From: Denticeps clupeoides
Taxonomy: Eukaryota; Chordata; Actinopteri; Clupeiformes; Denticipitidae
Length of the DNA: 64,000 nt
Assembly (NCBI RefSeq): GCF_900700375.1
Contig: NC_041708.1
Span: 36,388,400 to 36,452,399 of the forward strand
Direction: 5' to 3'
Shown here one piece after another: positions 54,701-64,000 of this stretch. Below the pieces are notes generated by a model. The model was not told where the DNA came from. It saw only the letters and a list, made by a program, of their open reading frames with translations, and ran no database searches. A program made the translations under genes and the position numbers. Within the stretch, counting starts at the first letter, position 1, and each line of letters starts with the position of its first letter.

Positions 54701-57700
54701 CTCCTGGAACTGAGTTACAATAATCTGCAGGATTCAGGAGTGGAACTTCTCTCTACAGCACTGGAGGATCCACACTGTAAACTGGAGAATTTACAGTGAG
54801 TGTTGATATCAGGACTGAATATACATTTTCATGGAAATACTTTTGGAAAAAAAAAATACATTTCAGCAGCAGAGTTTTATTTTGATCAGTTTTATACAAG
54901 ACATGGTTTCAGAAGAAAGGTTAATGTTCTTCATTCATCATGAAACACTTTTTAATATCCAGGAGGAAAACACCTTCAACATCATTCTGAGTAAAAACAT
55001 TAAAACATCTGAGTAAATTGTTAAAGTGGAATAAATGATTAAAACTAAATATAAAATTGATGATAAAATTGTATGAGTTTATCTACAGGTAAATAAAGAG
55101 TAAAAACGACTGTAATAATCTGATGTATCATCATGTTTCTCCCAGGCTGCGGCGCTGTTCCCTCTCAGCTGTGAGCTGTTCAGCTCTGTCCTCAGCTCTC
55201 AGATCAAACTCCTCACGTCTGAGGCTCCTGGACCTTAGGAACAATAATCTGCAGGATTCAGGAGTGGAACTTCTCTCTACAGCACTGGAGGATCCACACT
55301 GTAAACTGGAGACTCTACGGTGAGACGTACAATCATTGGTTACAGGGAGAGTTCAGAATCAGAAAAGGTTTGTTTTTCTGGAGGATATTGTTTCAGTTTT
55401 TTGGAGAGTTACATTTACATTTACAGCATTTATCAGACGCCCTTATCCAGAGCGACTTACAATCAGTAGTTACAGGGACAGTCTCCCTGGAGCAACTTAG
55501 GGTTAAGTGTCTTGCTCAGGGACACAATGGTAGTAAGTGGGATTTGAACCCGGGTCTTCTGGTTCATAGGCGAGTGTGTTACCCACCAGGCTACTACCAG
55601 CCATGAGAGTTAGTGTGTCACTTTAAAGTAGAAAGTCCCTGAGTGTTCAGCTGTCTGATGGTCTGTGGGATGAAGCTGTTGGACAGTCTGGCAGTGAGGG
55701 TCCGAAAGCTTCCTGACCTTTTTTCTGATAGTAGGAGGGTGAAGAGTGCATGTGAGGGGTGTGTAGAGTCCTTCACAGGCTGCTGGCTTTCCTGATGCAG
55801 CGTCTTGCACAGGGACACAGTGGTATTAAGTGGGGTTTGAACCTGTGACAGTTTTGTGGTCTTCTGATTTATACAGTACAGGCCAAAAGTTTGGACACAC
55901 CTTCTCATTCAATGCGTTTTCTTTATTTTCATGACCATTTACATTAATAGATTGTCACTGAGGGCATCAAAACTATGAATGAACACATGTGGAGTTATGT
56001 ACTTAACAAAAAGTGGAGACTGTGGCCTCCACAGTCACCGGACAAATCCAGATGGTTTGGGGTGAGCTGGACCGCAGAGTGAAGGCAAAGGGGCCAACAA
56101 GTGCTAAACACCTCTGGGAACTCCTTCAAGACTGTTGGAAAACCATTTCAGGTGACGACCTCTTGAAGCTCATCGAGAGAATGCCAAGAGTGTGCAAAAC
56201 AGTAATCAGAGCAAAGAAAGTAGAATATAAAACATGTTTCAGTTATTTCACCTTTTTTTTTTTTGTTAAGTACATAACTCCACATGTGTTCATTCATAGT
56301 TTTGATGCCTTCAGTTAGAATCTACCAACGTAAATAGTCATGAAAATACAGAAAAAAATTATTAAAACTAAATAAAAAATTCTTGATAAAGTGTGTGTTT
56401 ATCTACAGGTAAATAAAGATGTATAATGACTGTAATAATCTGATGTATCATCATGTTTCTTCCAGGCTGCGGTGCTGTAAACTCTCAGCTGGTTGCTGTT
56501 CAGCTCTGTCCTCAGTTCTCAGATCAAACTCCTCACGTCTGAGACTCCTGGACCTGAGTAACAATAATCTGCAGGATTCAGGAGTGGAACTTCTCTCTAC
56601 AGCACTGGAGGATCCACACTGTAAACTGGAGAATCTACTGTGAGTGTTGATATCAGGACTGGATATTAATTTGTCATGGAAATAATTATGGAGAAAAATA
56701 CATTTCAGCAGCAGAGTTTTATTTTGATCAGTTTTATATAAAACATGGTTTCATTTTTAGAAAGTGGTGAAAAGTAAATGTTCTTCATTCATCATGAAAC
56801 ACTTTAGTATCCAGGAGAAAAACACCTTCAACATCCAAAAACATCAAACATCTGAGTAAATTACTAAAATGGAATACAACATTAAAACTAAATATAAAAT
56901 TCATGATAAAGGGTGTGTGTTTATCTACAGGTAAGTAAAGAGTGATAATGTGTCTTATAGCCGGTCGGGGATGCAACATTTTATGTGGACCAGGCAACGT
57001 AAATATAGAGTTGTTTTCAGTTCTGCCAATCGGCACACGCCTGCGGGTTAGTTTGTGTTTTTTCCCCTTTTCAGCCCTCGTACCGTTTTATTTGTATTTA
57101 ATAAACCATTCCGCTTCCTTCCCCCGTCAGCTCGCGGAAGTGACCTAATGACTAATAATCTGATGGATCATTATGTTTCCTCCAGACTGCAGTGCTGTAA
57201 ACTCTCAGCTGGTTGCTGTTCAGCTCTGTCCTCAGCTCTCAGATCAAACTCCTCATGTCTGAGACTCCTGGACCTGAGTATCAATAATCTGCAGGATTCA
57301 GGAGTGGAACTTCTCTCTACAGCACTGGAGGATCCACACTGTAAACTGGAGACTCTACAGTGAGTGTTGATATCAGGACTGAATATTAATTTGTCTTGGA
57401 ATTAGTTTTGGAGAAAAATACATTTCAGCAGCAGAGTTTTATTTTGATCAGTTTTATACAAGACATGGTTTCAGAAGAAAGGTTAATGTTCTTCATTCAT
57501 CATGAAACACTTTTTAATATCCAGGAGAAAAACACCTTCAACATCATTCTGAGTAAAAACATCAAAACATCTGACTAAATTATTAAAGTGGAATAAATAA
57601 TTAAAACTAAATATAAAATTCAGGATAAAGTGTGTTTTATTATCTACAGGTAAATAAAGAGTAATAATCTGATGTATCATCATGTTTCTTCCAGGCTGCG

Positions 57701-59498
57701 GCGCTGTTTCCTCTCAGCTGGTTGCTGTTCAGCTCTGTCCTCAGCTCTCAGATCAAACACCTCACGTCTGAGACTCCTGGACCTGAGTTTCAATAATCTG
57801 CAGGATTCAGGAGTGAAACTTCTCTCTACAGCACTGGAGGATCCACACTGTAAACTGGAGAATTTACTGTGAGTGTTGATATCAGGACTGAATGACTTTA
57901 ATCAGTGAATATAATTTACATGTTACAAGGTCAGTGTAGTTTATTTGTAATTCACAATGGGCCTCGTTTATCAATCCAAACGTATATTTGGTGTAAAAAT
58001 CACGGTACGACAAGTTTTACGTGTGATTCTTGATCCATTCGTACTCACACGTCAGTCTTGATAAATTATAAATCCGGTGGATGAAACACCCTGAAATCAG
58101 CGTCATTTACATGGCCGCACCCGAAAGCTTGGCGACATGAAGGTAACAGAAGGTGGCAAAAAGGCTCTGAAGTGGAACTCGACGTCATTACAACTGAGGT
58201 AGAGACGACTTTTTATACTATTTCTGCTGCACTGAACGAACAAAAAGAACGAAGATGCTAATTTACTCAGACGGAGAGGAATAGAATGGTAATGTACACA
58301 GCTGGCCAGACAAATGTAAACTTGATCAACATTAATTTTAATAAACCAGCGTCAAGCAGCAGTGGCGATCTGGGACGGCGACCACGACCGTGGATCCTGA
58401 CTGAACACATCCTGCAGAGACAATCGGAGACGTCTGATTTATTAGTAGATGATGAAACATTAAAAGACAGAAGTGAAAATGTGAAAAACTATAAAGAAGA
58501 ATAAAGTGTCTACAAACCTTCTGTCTTATTTTAACAGCACACATGCCAAGGATAAGTAGTTAGAAGTCACATTTTAGAAGATGTTGAATGATGTCCTGTC
58601 TTCTTCTCGGCATCAGCCCATCATACTGCGGAGCATCAGATGGAACCCACTCGTCCGGCGCTATATTGTCCAGAAGCGCACAGACAAGATGCCGTCTGGC
58701 TTTTTCTGACATGTAGAAGTTCCTCCAGTTGGTCTGACGTGGCACTCCAGCATGTCGACTGTACGTGATGTTGTATCTCCTCTCCCGTCTGGTGTCAGAT
58801 CTGCCGGGGCTGAATATGATGACTGCCATTGCTCTTAAGTCACTCTCTTTCATCGTTTAACCTACAATGATGCATCAATTAAACAAGGATTTAATTTATC
58901 CTGGATTTCTGCACACAATAGGGGCAGTGGTGGCTTAGCGGTTAAGGAAGCGGCCCCGTAATCAGAAGGTTGCTGGTTCGAATCCCGATCTGCCAAGGTA
59001 CCACTGAGGTGCCACCGAGCAAAGCACCGTCCCCACACACTGCTCCCCGGGCGCCTGTCATGGCTGCCCACTGCTCACTCAGGGTGATGGGTTAAATGCA
59101 GAGGACAAATTTCACCGTGTGCTGTGTTGCTGTGTATCACGTGTGACAATCAATTCACTTCAATTACACACAAGGCACTTGTGAGTGAAACATAATGACA
59201 TAAAATATGTAAAAAAATAATGGTTGCCATGGGCATATCTGTAATAACGTAACTAAATATGCGAACTATAATCTCACAATTAGAAAAGTCGATTAAAAAA
59301 AGCTCATTAATCATATAAAACCCATAAGAACCATCACCTGAAATCCTGGCTGCTGAACATCATTTCAGTATGTCAGGGACAGGAGAGTCTGTAGTGCAGT
59401 TGAAACTGGACCTTTATTATTCTTCAGAACATTTCGATTTTTGTGTGTGTTTCCTCTGCAGAACATATAAAGGTGACTTGGTCAAAATGAAGAAATAG
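42734..59498 (+). CDS. NLR copy B: FISNA-NACHT-LRR receptor, probably frame-broken in exon 2
   Basis: Cytoplasmic NLR of the expanded fish group (NLRC3-like). Exons are 42734-42758 (MDELNPSS), 44159-44334, 48995-49074, 49423-51250 (FISNA plus NACHT), LRR exons 51437-51610, 52220-52393, 52858-53031, 54622-54795, 55146-55319, 56466-56639, 57186-57359 and 57695-57868, and last exon 59462-59498 ([12 protein letters not shown] then TAG). Walker A GVAGIGKT is at 49716-49739, Walker [10 protein letters not shown] ends at 49961, then [10 protein letters not shown] and the winged-helix block [14 protein letters not shown]. The NACHT exon is fully open. Exon 2 is 2 nt short of the phase that exons 1, 3 and 4 need, and its own frame ends in TGA just before the donor, so either an internal start (MKRKVEH, 49471) or another exon is used, or the gene is dying. 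No B30.2 domain is seen. Confidence 0.85.
43175..43390 (+). repeat. tRNA-like SINE copy
   Basis: It starts gggcagtggtggcctagtggttaaggaagc and has a tail ending cacttcacttt. It is in NLR B intron 1. The box-B region is partly deleted compared with 58920. Confidence 0.85.
43640..43822 (-). repeat. tRNA-like SINE copy
   Basis: Reverse complement of the SINE, with gggattcgaaccagc near 43768 and the start near gctgcccc at 43822. It sits beside a related pair of unnamed repeats at about 42990-43170 and 43500-43640 that share gtaccagcan-agag-aacagg and gggcaacaggagtggcat. Confidence 0.75.
44107..44155 (+). repeat. (TC)n tract before NLR B exon 2
   Basis: It forms the pyrimidine tract of the exon 2 acceptor (ctcgacag). 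Confidence 0.8.
46076..46255 (+). repeat. Copy of the catttacagcatttatcagacgcc SINE-like repeat
   Basis: Nearly full. It shows box-B-like gggatttgaaccc and ends gactactaccac. ctcta lies on both sides, a possible 5-bp target duplication. Confidence 0.75.
47524..48460 (-). mobile_element. LINE fragment split by a SINE-like insertion
   Basis: The minus frame 47524-47799 reads [24 protein letters not shown] and [20 protein letters not shown], the segment after the RT domain in L2/CR1-like fish LINEs. RT text ([17 protein letters not shown]) resumes at 48013-48300 beyond the inserted repeat at 47823-48013, and more follows to about 48460 (FADD-type region). Confidence 0.7.
47823..48013 (+). repeat. 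Copy of the catttacagcatttatcagacgcc SINE-like repeat, inserted in LINE
   Basis: cagaca flanks it on both sides (near 47819 and 48016), a likely short target duplication. It interrupts the LINE fragment, so it is the younger of the two. Confidence 0.75.
53120..53440 (-). repeat. LINE tail fragment plus SINE-like fragment, duplicated with an LRR unit
   Basis: Minus text [20 protein letters not shown] is the post-RT LINE segment; at about 53335 it runs into half of the SINE-like repeat. The same composite recurs at 55613-55870 after LRR exon 5, so it was copied together with the exon. Confidence 0.65.
53455..54295 (+). repeat. GC-rich insert with four 129-bp tandem units
   Basis: Units start near 53463, 53583, 53712 and 53841 (gaccgtttactgcacccc...gtggtgccttctgggcacatg). 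The last three are exactly 129 bp apart, 43 codons, and the plus frame stays open across the last two. A GC-rich open stretch 53892-54293 follows. Base composition differs sharply from the AT-rich introns on each side. I do not recognise the source. Confidence 0.6.
55412..55604 (+). repeat. Complete SINE-like repeat copy with 8-bp target duplication
   Basis: It starts catttacatttacagc, has box-B-like gggatttgaaccc, and ends ctactaccagccat. gagagtta occurs on both sides (55404-55411 and 55605-55612), and the paralogous uninterrupted site is at about 53120-53130. Other copies have shorter duplications, which fits LINE-driven insertion. Confidence 0.85.
55872..56335 (+). mobile_element. Tc1-like transposon, internally deleted
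   Basis: The left terminal repeat is tacagtacaggccaaaagtt then tggacacaccttctcattc. Plus text [20 protein letters not shown], then [17 protein letters not shown] and [17 protein letters not shown], is the C-terminus of the transposase. The N-terminal part is missing and the right terminal repeat is cut. It lies in an LRR intron. Confidence 0.85.
57959..59365. mobile_element. Longer relative of the copy A MITE, with two convergent ORFs
   Basis: The left end gggcctcgtttatcaatcc matches the MITE at 35064, and the block aaacccataagaacc...ctgaaatcctggctgc (59318-59360) matches its inner right part; the right terminus itself is lost. Between them lie a plus ORF 58286-58504 (rich in Lys/Glu at its end) and a minus ORF 58560-58853 containing [17 protein letters not shown] and [15 protein letters not shown], tail to tail 55 bp apart. 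A SINE is inserted at 58920-59165. The products are not recognised; two-gene layouts are known in PIF/Harbinger elements, but I have no motif proof. Confidence 0.45.
58920..59165 (+). repeat. tRNA-like SINE, best copy in the window
   Basis: Box A-like tggcttagcggttaaggaagc and box B-like ggttcgaatcc show the tRNA-related head. The body has caccgtccccacacactgctccccgggcg, and the tail caattcacttc. cacacaa flanks it on both sides, a likely target duplication. Confidence 0.88.
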
Positions 59499-59725
59499 AA
59501 GCAGTGGCTGAAAGTTGTTGGTCTGAAGAATTGTGGGTAGGAGAAGAGAGGGAGATGGACGCAGATATACCATGTGCTCACCAACAACAGACCAGAGCCA
59601 TGTCCAGATTCAAAAACCTTAACGCCGCCCAAGTCTGTTTTCCACGTACTCCGGACAGCGTGAGATGTCTGTTTCCATGTGTGTCTTCTCGCGCGGGACC
59701 AGAGGTGACGATTGGCTGGAACATC

Positions 59726-59731
59726 AATAAA
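59726..59731 (+). terminator. Poly(A) signal of NLR copy B
   Basis: AATAAA at the same place as in copy A (35770-35775), about 230 bp after the stop in the last exon. The 3' UTR is strongly conserved between the copies. Confidence 0.55.
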
Positions 59732-59799
59732 CAGGACTGCAGAGATCGTCCCAGTGAACACGACTGTGCTTCATCATTTGTCGCCCTTTGACCTCACGC

Positions 59800-61385
59800 T
59801 GCTGTACAAGATTGAAGGTTTATTGTCAGTACAACAGTATACACAGAACACCGTGTATTGAAATGCTGTTTCACACAGACCCCCATAGTGCAATCATAAA
59901 AGAAAGAAAATTATATATATTGTATAATGTATATACACACTAAACTAAACTATACTAACTAAGACTAGAACTGACCTACTGTACAGATCTCTAGAAGAGA
60001 AAAGTAAAACTTTTCTGTACGATGAACAGGACAAACAGGACAACATCATGTAGGACGCTTGTAAGTGGACATGTTGGGTATTTCAAACAGGACACATAAG
60101 ACAAGACAAACGTGCAAAATGTGCAGAAATGTGCAAAAAGAGAACAACAGTGCAGTAATTAAATGTGTGTGGGGTTAACACATTTACAAACTTAACAGCA
60201 AAAACGAACTTAAACCGTTTACTAAAATACCATGTGACTCAGAAGTTCACCTTTTTGAACATGGATTATGAAGAATTGTACTGTCTGTACTGTGTTTTTA
60301 ATTCTAGTCACTTGTCACTTTTCTTAAATCTTTGTGGACTTCTTAACGAATGTCCTTGTCCAGGCGACTGTACAATGACAATAAAAGGTGTTGACTGTTG
60401 AAGGTGAGAAGGTGTGCCAGCAGCAGGGGACGTCGTGCAGGATGCTGGGTTGGTTGTGACGTTGTGGTGACAGAAAGGCAGAATGAGAAGACACATTACA
60501 GTTTTCTTATAGATGACATAAAGCCGTTTTGGAGTATATCAGTAATATATTTCATGCTTTAATTTATCAATGTTTAATTAAAACATCTAATTTTATTTAG
60601 CACAAAACAGCAACATTCATGTTACCTGCATGCACTTGTGTCACAACAGAAACAGAGGGGAGAAGTTCAACAAAATGGTATTAATAATAATAAAAGGACA
60701 AAGCAACACAGAGAAGTAAGCTTGGGACAGGGGGAGTGGAGACGGGGACACTTCACACACTTCCACCTGAAATACAAGCACAAGAACGACAGCTGGAATA
60801 CATGCACTAGATTCTGAGCCAAAGCGAGTACAAGACGAGACACGAAAGCTAAACCGAGGAGCGCAGCACACTCCTCACTCAGTTCAACTCCAGAACCCGG
60901 AACACTGATGCAGGAAATGTCTTCTAGTGCGGGGAATTACAGGGGCGTGGCTGCACTCGGTGGTCCGGGAACTCTGGTCTGGTGTTTGAGCTCCTCGGGG
61001 GACAAAATCTAGAGTAAAGGGGAGAAGCAGACAGAAACACATCAAAGAAAAAGTCCTTTCACTGCCCTTTCACGCACATGTGTCTGCTGAACTACATTTA
61101 ATTTTAGAGGACTAAAGCTATTTTAGCCATTAATGAATGAACTGAGTTATTAATGTGTTGTGACGACTCCTGCTTAAAAAGCAGCGAAACCAGCAACTTG
61201 TCACTTGCTCAGAAAAGACTCCCAACATTCCGGGTCTGTACTTTGTGGATGGGGAACTTGGAAACAGGGAGCGGGAAAGGTGGTTACACCTCGAAATTTA
61301 GAAGTCAAAACGCCTCTCTGTCTCGGCATGAAATTGGTACGTTTTTTTTACAAGGTTGGTTGGATGGATTTGCTTTTCCACGCGA
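59800..61385. other. Repeat-derived interval, no gene
   Basis: 60240-60400 looks like a LINE 3' tail (cttgtccaggcgactgtac then aatgacaataaaagg). The rest is unassigned. Short frames at 60641-60871 and 61153-61528 have no recognisable domain. Confidence 0.4.
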
Positions 61386-61475
61386 CTAGTGTTGTACCAA
61401 AATTTCAGTATTCCGTACCAATACCAGTGAAAATCCACGGTTCTCTGAACCAATTTCGGTACCAAAGCAAAACAC
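61386..61475 (+). repeat. Unassigned dispersed repeat (ctagtgttgtaccaaaa)
   Basis: actagtgttgtaccaaaatttc followed by two near-mirror words (cggtaccaaagc) resembles the end of a fish DNA transposon. Its other end was not found. Confidence 0.35.
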
Positions 61476-61940
61476 AAAAACATGAATTGAACAACAAGAT
61501 ATTTTTATTAATAACAAACAATAATTAAACAAACATGAGTGAATAACAGACTCTTTTTATTTATAAACTTTAACATTTATATAAACTAAACAAAATATGC
61601 CATGACTGGACAATAAAACAAAACCAAAGCATTTTAAACATTTGAGTACCATACCATATAAATTTATAAAGCACTTTAACAAAGTGCTGTACATTAAAAT
61701 AAAAAAATAACTCAATAAATTACAAGCATTGAAAAGAACATGTTTAAAAAAAATGGAAACAATTTCACTTACTCTGTGCTTAAACTTTCACCCAAAACTT
61801 CACTTGCCTGCAGTGTTTTTGGAGATTTTTTTTACTTTTCTAACATAGTTCTTGACAAATCTATAAAAGATGCCTCGGTGTCCAGTTAACGTTTCCAAAT
61901 AAGTAGGAAAATATGCAAATATGTTTTTATATGTAATAAT

Positions 61941-62815
61941 TAGTGGTGGGCCGTTATTGGTGTTAACGTGCTGCGTTAATGTGAGACTCTTATCGGGCGA
62001 TTAAAAAAAATATTGTTAATCTATTCACAAAGTTGGGTTGGGAGCTGGGTCTATACTACGCAAGCTATGATGACTTTCATCTTGATATTTTTGCGCGGAT
62101 GTATACCTAGCCGAATTGCACTGTAGGGGGCGAGAACGAGTCTTCGAACTGTGAAATTACCACATCAAACGTGACGTGGTAACATGGATGCAGCTATGAA
62201 GCCGCCGGGTTTGCTTCAGGGAAAATTTATTTTTAAGAAGCTTCCCAATGGAAACCTTGACAAGACTAAGGTTGTTTGCACCAAAAGCAGAATTAGTTTA
62301 CTGTAGGAGTTCTTCCAGTCTCAAGTATCACCTAAACGCAAAGCATCCGTAAGCTAATGTGGAGGAGGCCGGGCCAAGTACTGATGTAGTGCAGGGGAAG
62401 AGTCATCGTCAAACTACTATGTTTGAGTGCAACCGAGGCAAGCCCGTCAAAAGAGAAAGCCGCAAAAGACGAGAAGATGGTAGAGGCGAGGTGTGTAGCA
62501 CTGACTGACTATAAACAATGATAACTACCTCGGCGTTACTGTACACCTCATCGATGCCAGCTGGGAACTTCACTCCTTCACTTTAGGTAGGCTACGTTAT
62601 GTAATTTTAAATGATATAATATTAATTTAATTACTTAGCCTATTAATTACCACAACACCACGAATTACCAGCACATTATGTTTGCTTCTTGATGATTGCT
62701 AGTTGTTTACTACGGCAGAATTCAAATGAGCCATTTTAATCTAGATTAATCTAGATTCATTCCAAGATTACAGCGAGATTAATCTAGATTAAAAAATTCA
62801 TCTATGACCACCATA
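61941..62815 (+). mobile_element. BED-type hAT transposon remnant
   Basis: It begins TAGTGGTGGGCC and ends gaccaccata, the expected hAT mirror but decayed. Plus text MDAAMKPPGLLQGKFIFKK, LPNGNLDKTKVVC and later NDNYLGVTVHLIDASWELHS are the BED-finger head and the central part of a ZBED-like hAT transposase. A large part between them is missing, with stops. No clear 8-bp duplication was seen. Confidence 0.75.
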
Positions 62816-63139
62816 ATGTAAAGACCAACAAAGTAAAATTTACATTATATTAATGTTACCCGCTCTTATTTTGATAACCCCTTTGTGAGTGGAAGTACGG
62901 TAATAGAACTGATCTTGACGTAAGACAGAAGGCGCGAAGTAAAGCAGGAAAAGCTCAGTGGCAACGCAGAGAAAAGGACAACCGAAAGAGTTAAAAGCAA
63001 CAAATCTAGCATCAGTTGATAAGGGAACAAGGTTTGTAACTATGACTAAGTATATTTGAGCAACTTGTAATGTTTGTGAGAAAATACTTATTTAGTTATG
63101 CTAAGGGATTAACGTAAGGTGCTATGCATCTCTTCTTTC

Positions 63140-64000
63140 GAATTCCATGCAGTCTCCGTTTCTTCTCCTGTGAACATCATTCTCATAGTCTTATATCGCC
63201 CTCCAGGGCCACTTGGGCCCTTTATAGATGAATTGGACACTCTCCTCAGCACTTTCTCTTTAGAAACCCCCCCTAACTCTCCTTGGTGACTTCAACTTTC
63301 CATCAGCCCAGCTCCAATCATCCTGCCTTCTTCCCTTCTCCACTCTTTTTCCTTGACCAACAGCAACATCTCTCCACACAAAGGAGGGAATGTCTTGGAC
63401 ATGGTCTTCAGTCGTCCTTCTCCAACTTCTGACCTTTCTTCCACTCCCCTTCACATCTCTGACCACCACTTCCTGACCTTTACACTCACTGTACCTACAG
63501 GATCCACAACTGTCCCCCATCCATCCTTCATTAGACACAACCTTCACACTGTCTCACCTTCATCTGTATCTTCCTGCATTCTTTCACATCTCCCAACCTC
63601 TGACTCATTCTTCTCCTTACCACTAGAGATAGCCACTAACTCTCTCCTCACCTCACTTTCCCTTTCCATTGATCAACTCTGTCCTCTATCAACTAAACCC
63701 AAAAGGACTTCTCCCCCTGCGCCCTGGCTCTCCGATACATTGCGTAGCAATCGAAGAGTTCTTTGAGCAGCGGAGAGAAAATACAAGAAATCTCAACTTG
63801 ACTCAGACCTACTGTATTACCAGAATCTTCTGCGCAAATTTTCCACTAACCTCACTGCTGCTAAAACTGCTTTCTACAAAGCAAAACTAGAAGCCTCTGC
63901 CCACAACCATCAAAAACACCACAACATCTTCTTATCCCTACTCAACCCTCTGACTCCCCCTGCCCCAACTTCCTTAACAGCTGATGATTTTGCCAACTTC
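63140..64000 (+). mobile_element. LINE fragment running off the right edge
   Basis: Text LLGDFNFPSAQL (63260-63310), GGNVLDMVFSRPSPTSDL, ISDHHFLTFTL and APWLSDTLRSNRRVL spans the end of the endonuclease and the linker before the RT. Text after a frame break reads KLEASAHNHQKHHNIFLSLL and SLTADDFANF. L2/CR1-type by recall. At least one stop and one shift are present. Confidence 0.75.

Larger units (their letters stand above)
51437..57868 (+). repeat. Tandem array of eight 174-bp LRR exons with duplicated flanking introns
   Basis: Every exon is exactly 174 bp (58 codons, two LRRs), starts in the same phase after tttcttccag and ends in the same phase before gtgagt. The seven exons from 52220 on are closely similar, as are parts of their introns (gtgttgatatcaggactgaat after, atgtatcatcatgtttctt before). 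Because all phases match, any number of units keeps the frame. Copy A has three units. Confidence 0.9.

Noticed and set aside
59417-59761. 114-codon minus open frame, also present in part at 35477-35725
   Set aside because: It is the reverse of the conserved NLR last exon and 3' UTR; conservation is explained by the plus-strand gene tail.

Overview
This is a vertebrate nuclear window, almost certainly from a teleost fish. The evidence is intron-split host genes in the tail-to-tail and head-to-head order pola1 - pcyt1b - pdk3 (the order I recall from human Xp22), a fish-type zp3 egg-envelope gene with a proline-rich repeat, fish-type FISNA-NACHT-LRR receptor genes, and a dense load of fish-type hAT, Tc1, LINE and tRNA-like SINE copies. 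The species cannot be fixed from the sequence alone.

Layout. Positions 1-3652 (minus) hold the first 14 coding exons of pola1, cut by the window edge. Positions 5343-10835 (plus) hold a complete 8-exon pcyt1b of 343 codons. Positions 14357-20212 (minus) hold a complete 11-exon pdk3 of 405 codons, convergent with pcyt1b. Just beyond the pdk3 promoter lies a possible remnant of a THAP-type first exon. From 20.7 to 26.4 kb there are decayed transposons, including a hAT copy with intact ends and a perfect 8-bp target duplication. Positions 26470-29026 (plus) hold a complete 8-exon zp3-like gene of 670 codons with an 11-unit in-frame 48-bp minisatellite.

From 31.7 to 59.8 kb there are two paralogous NLR loci on the plus strand. 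Copy A (about 31.7-35.8 kb) has lost nearly all of FISNA and the NACHT core through a deletion that scars at a 6-bp microhomology. Copy B (42.7-59.8 kb) keeps a full FISNA-NACHT exon and eight 174-bp LRR exons but has a frame problem in its second exon. Between them sits the most interesting object in the window: a 4168-bp segment (37720-41887) with inverted terminal repeats and a TA target duplication. It interrupts a local tandem repeat, whose other units show the empty site. It carries no transposase that I can see; instead it holds a multi-exon minus-strand gene of a fish SAMD3-like / uncharacterised family together with its likely first exon.

From 59.8 kb to the end there is repeat-rich sequence: a BED-type hAT remnant at 61.9-62.8 kb and a LINE running off the right edge. 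All splice sites and frames were worked out by eye. Exon sums that close in frame (pcyt1b, pdk3, zp3) are the strongest calls. Family names for transposon remnants are from motif recognition and are less certain.
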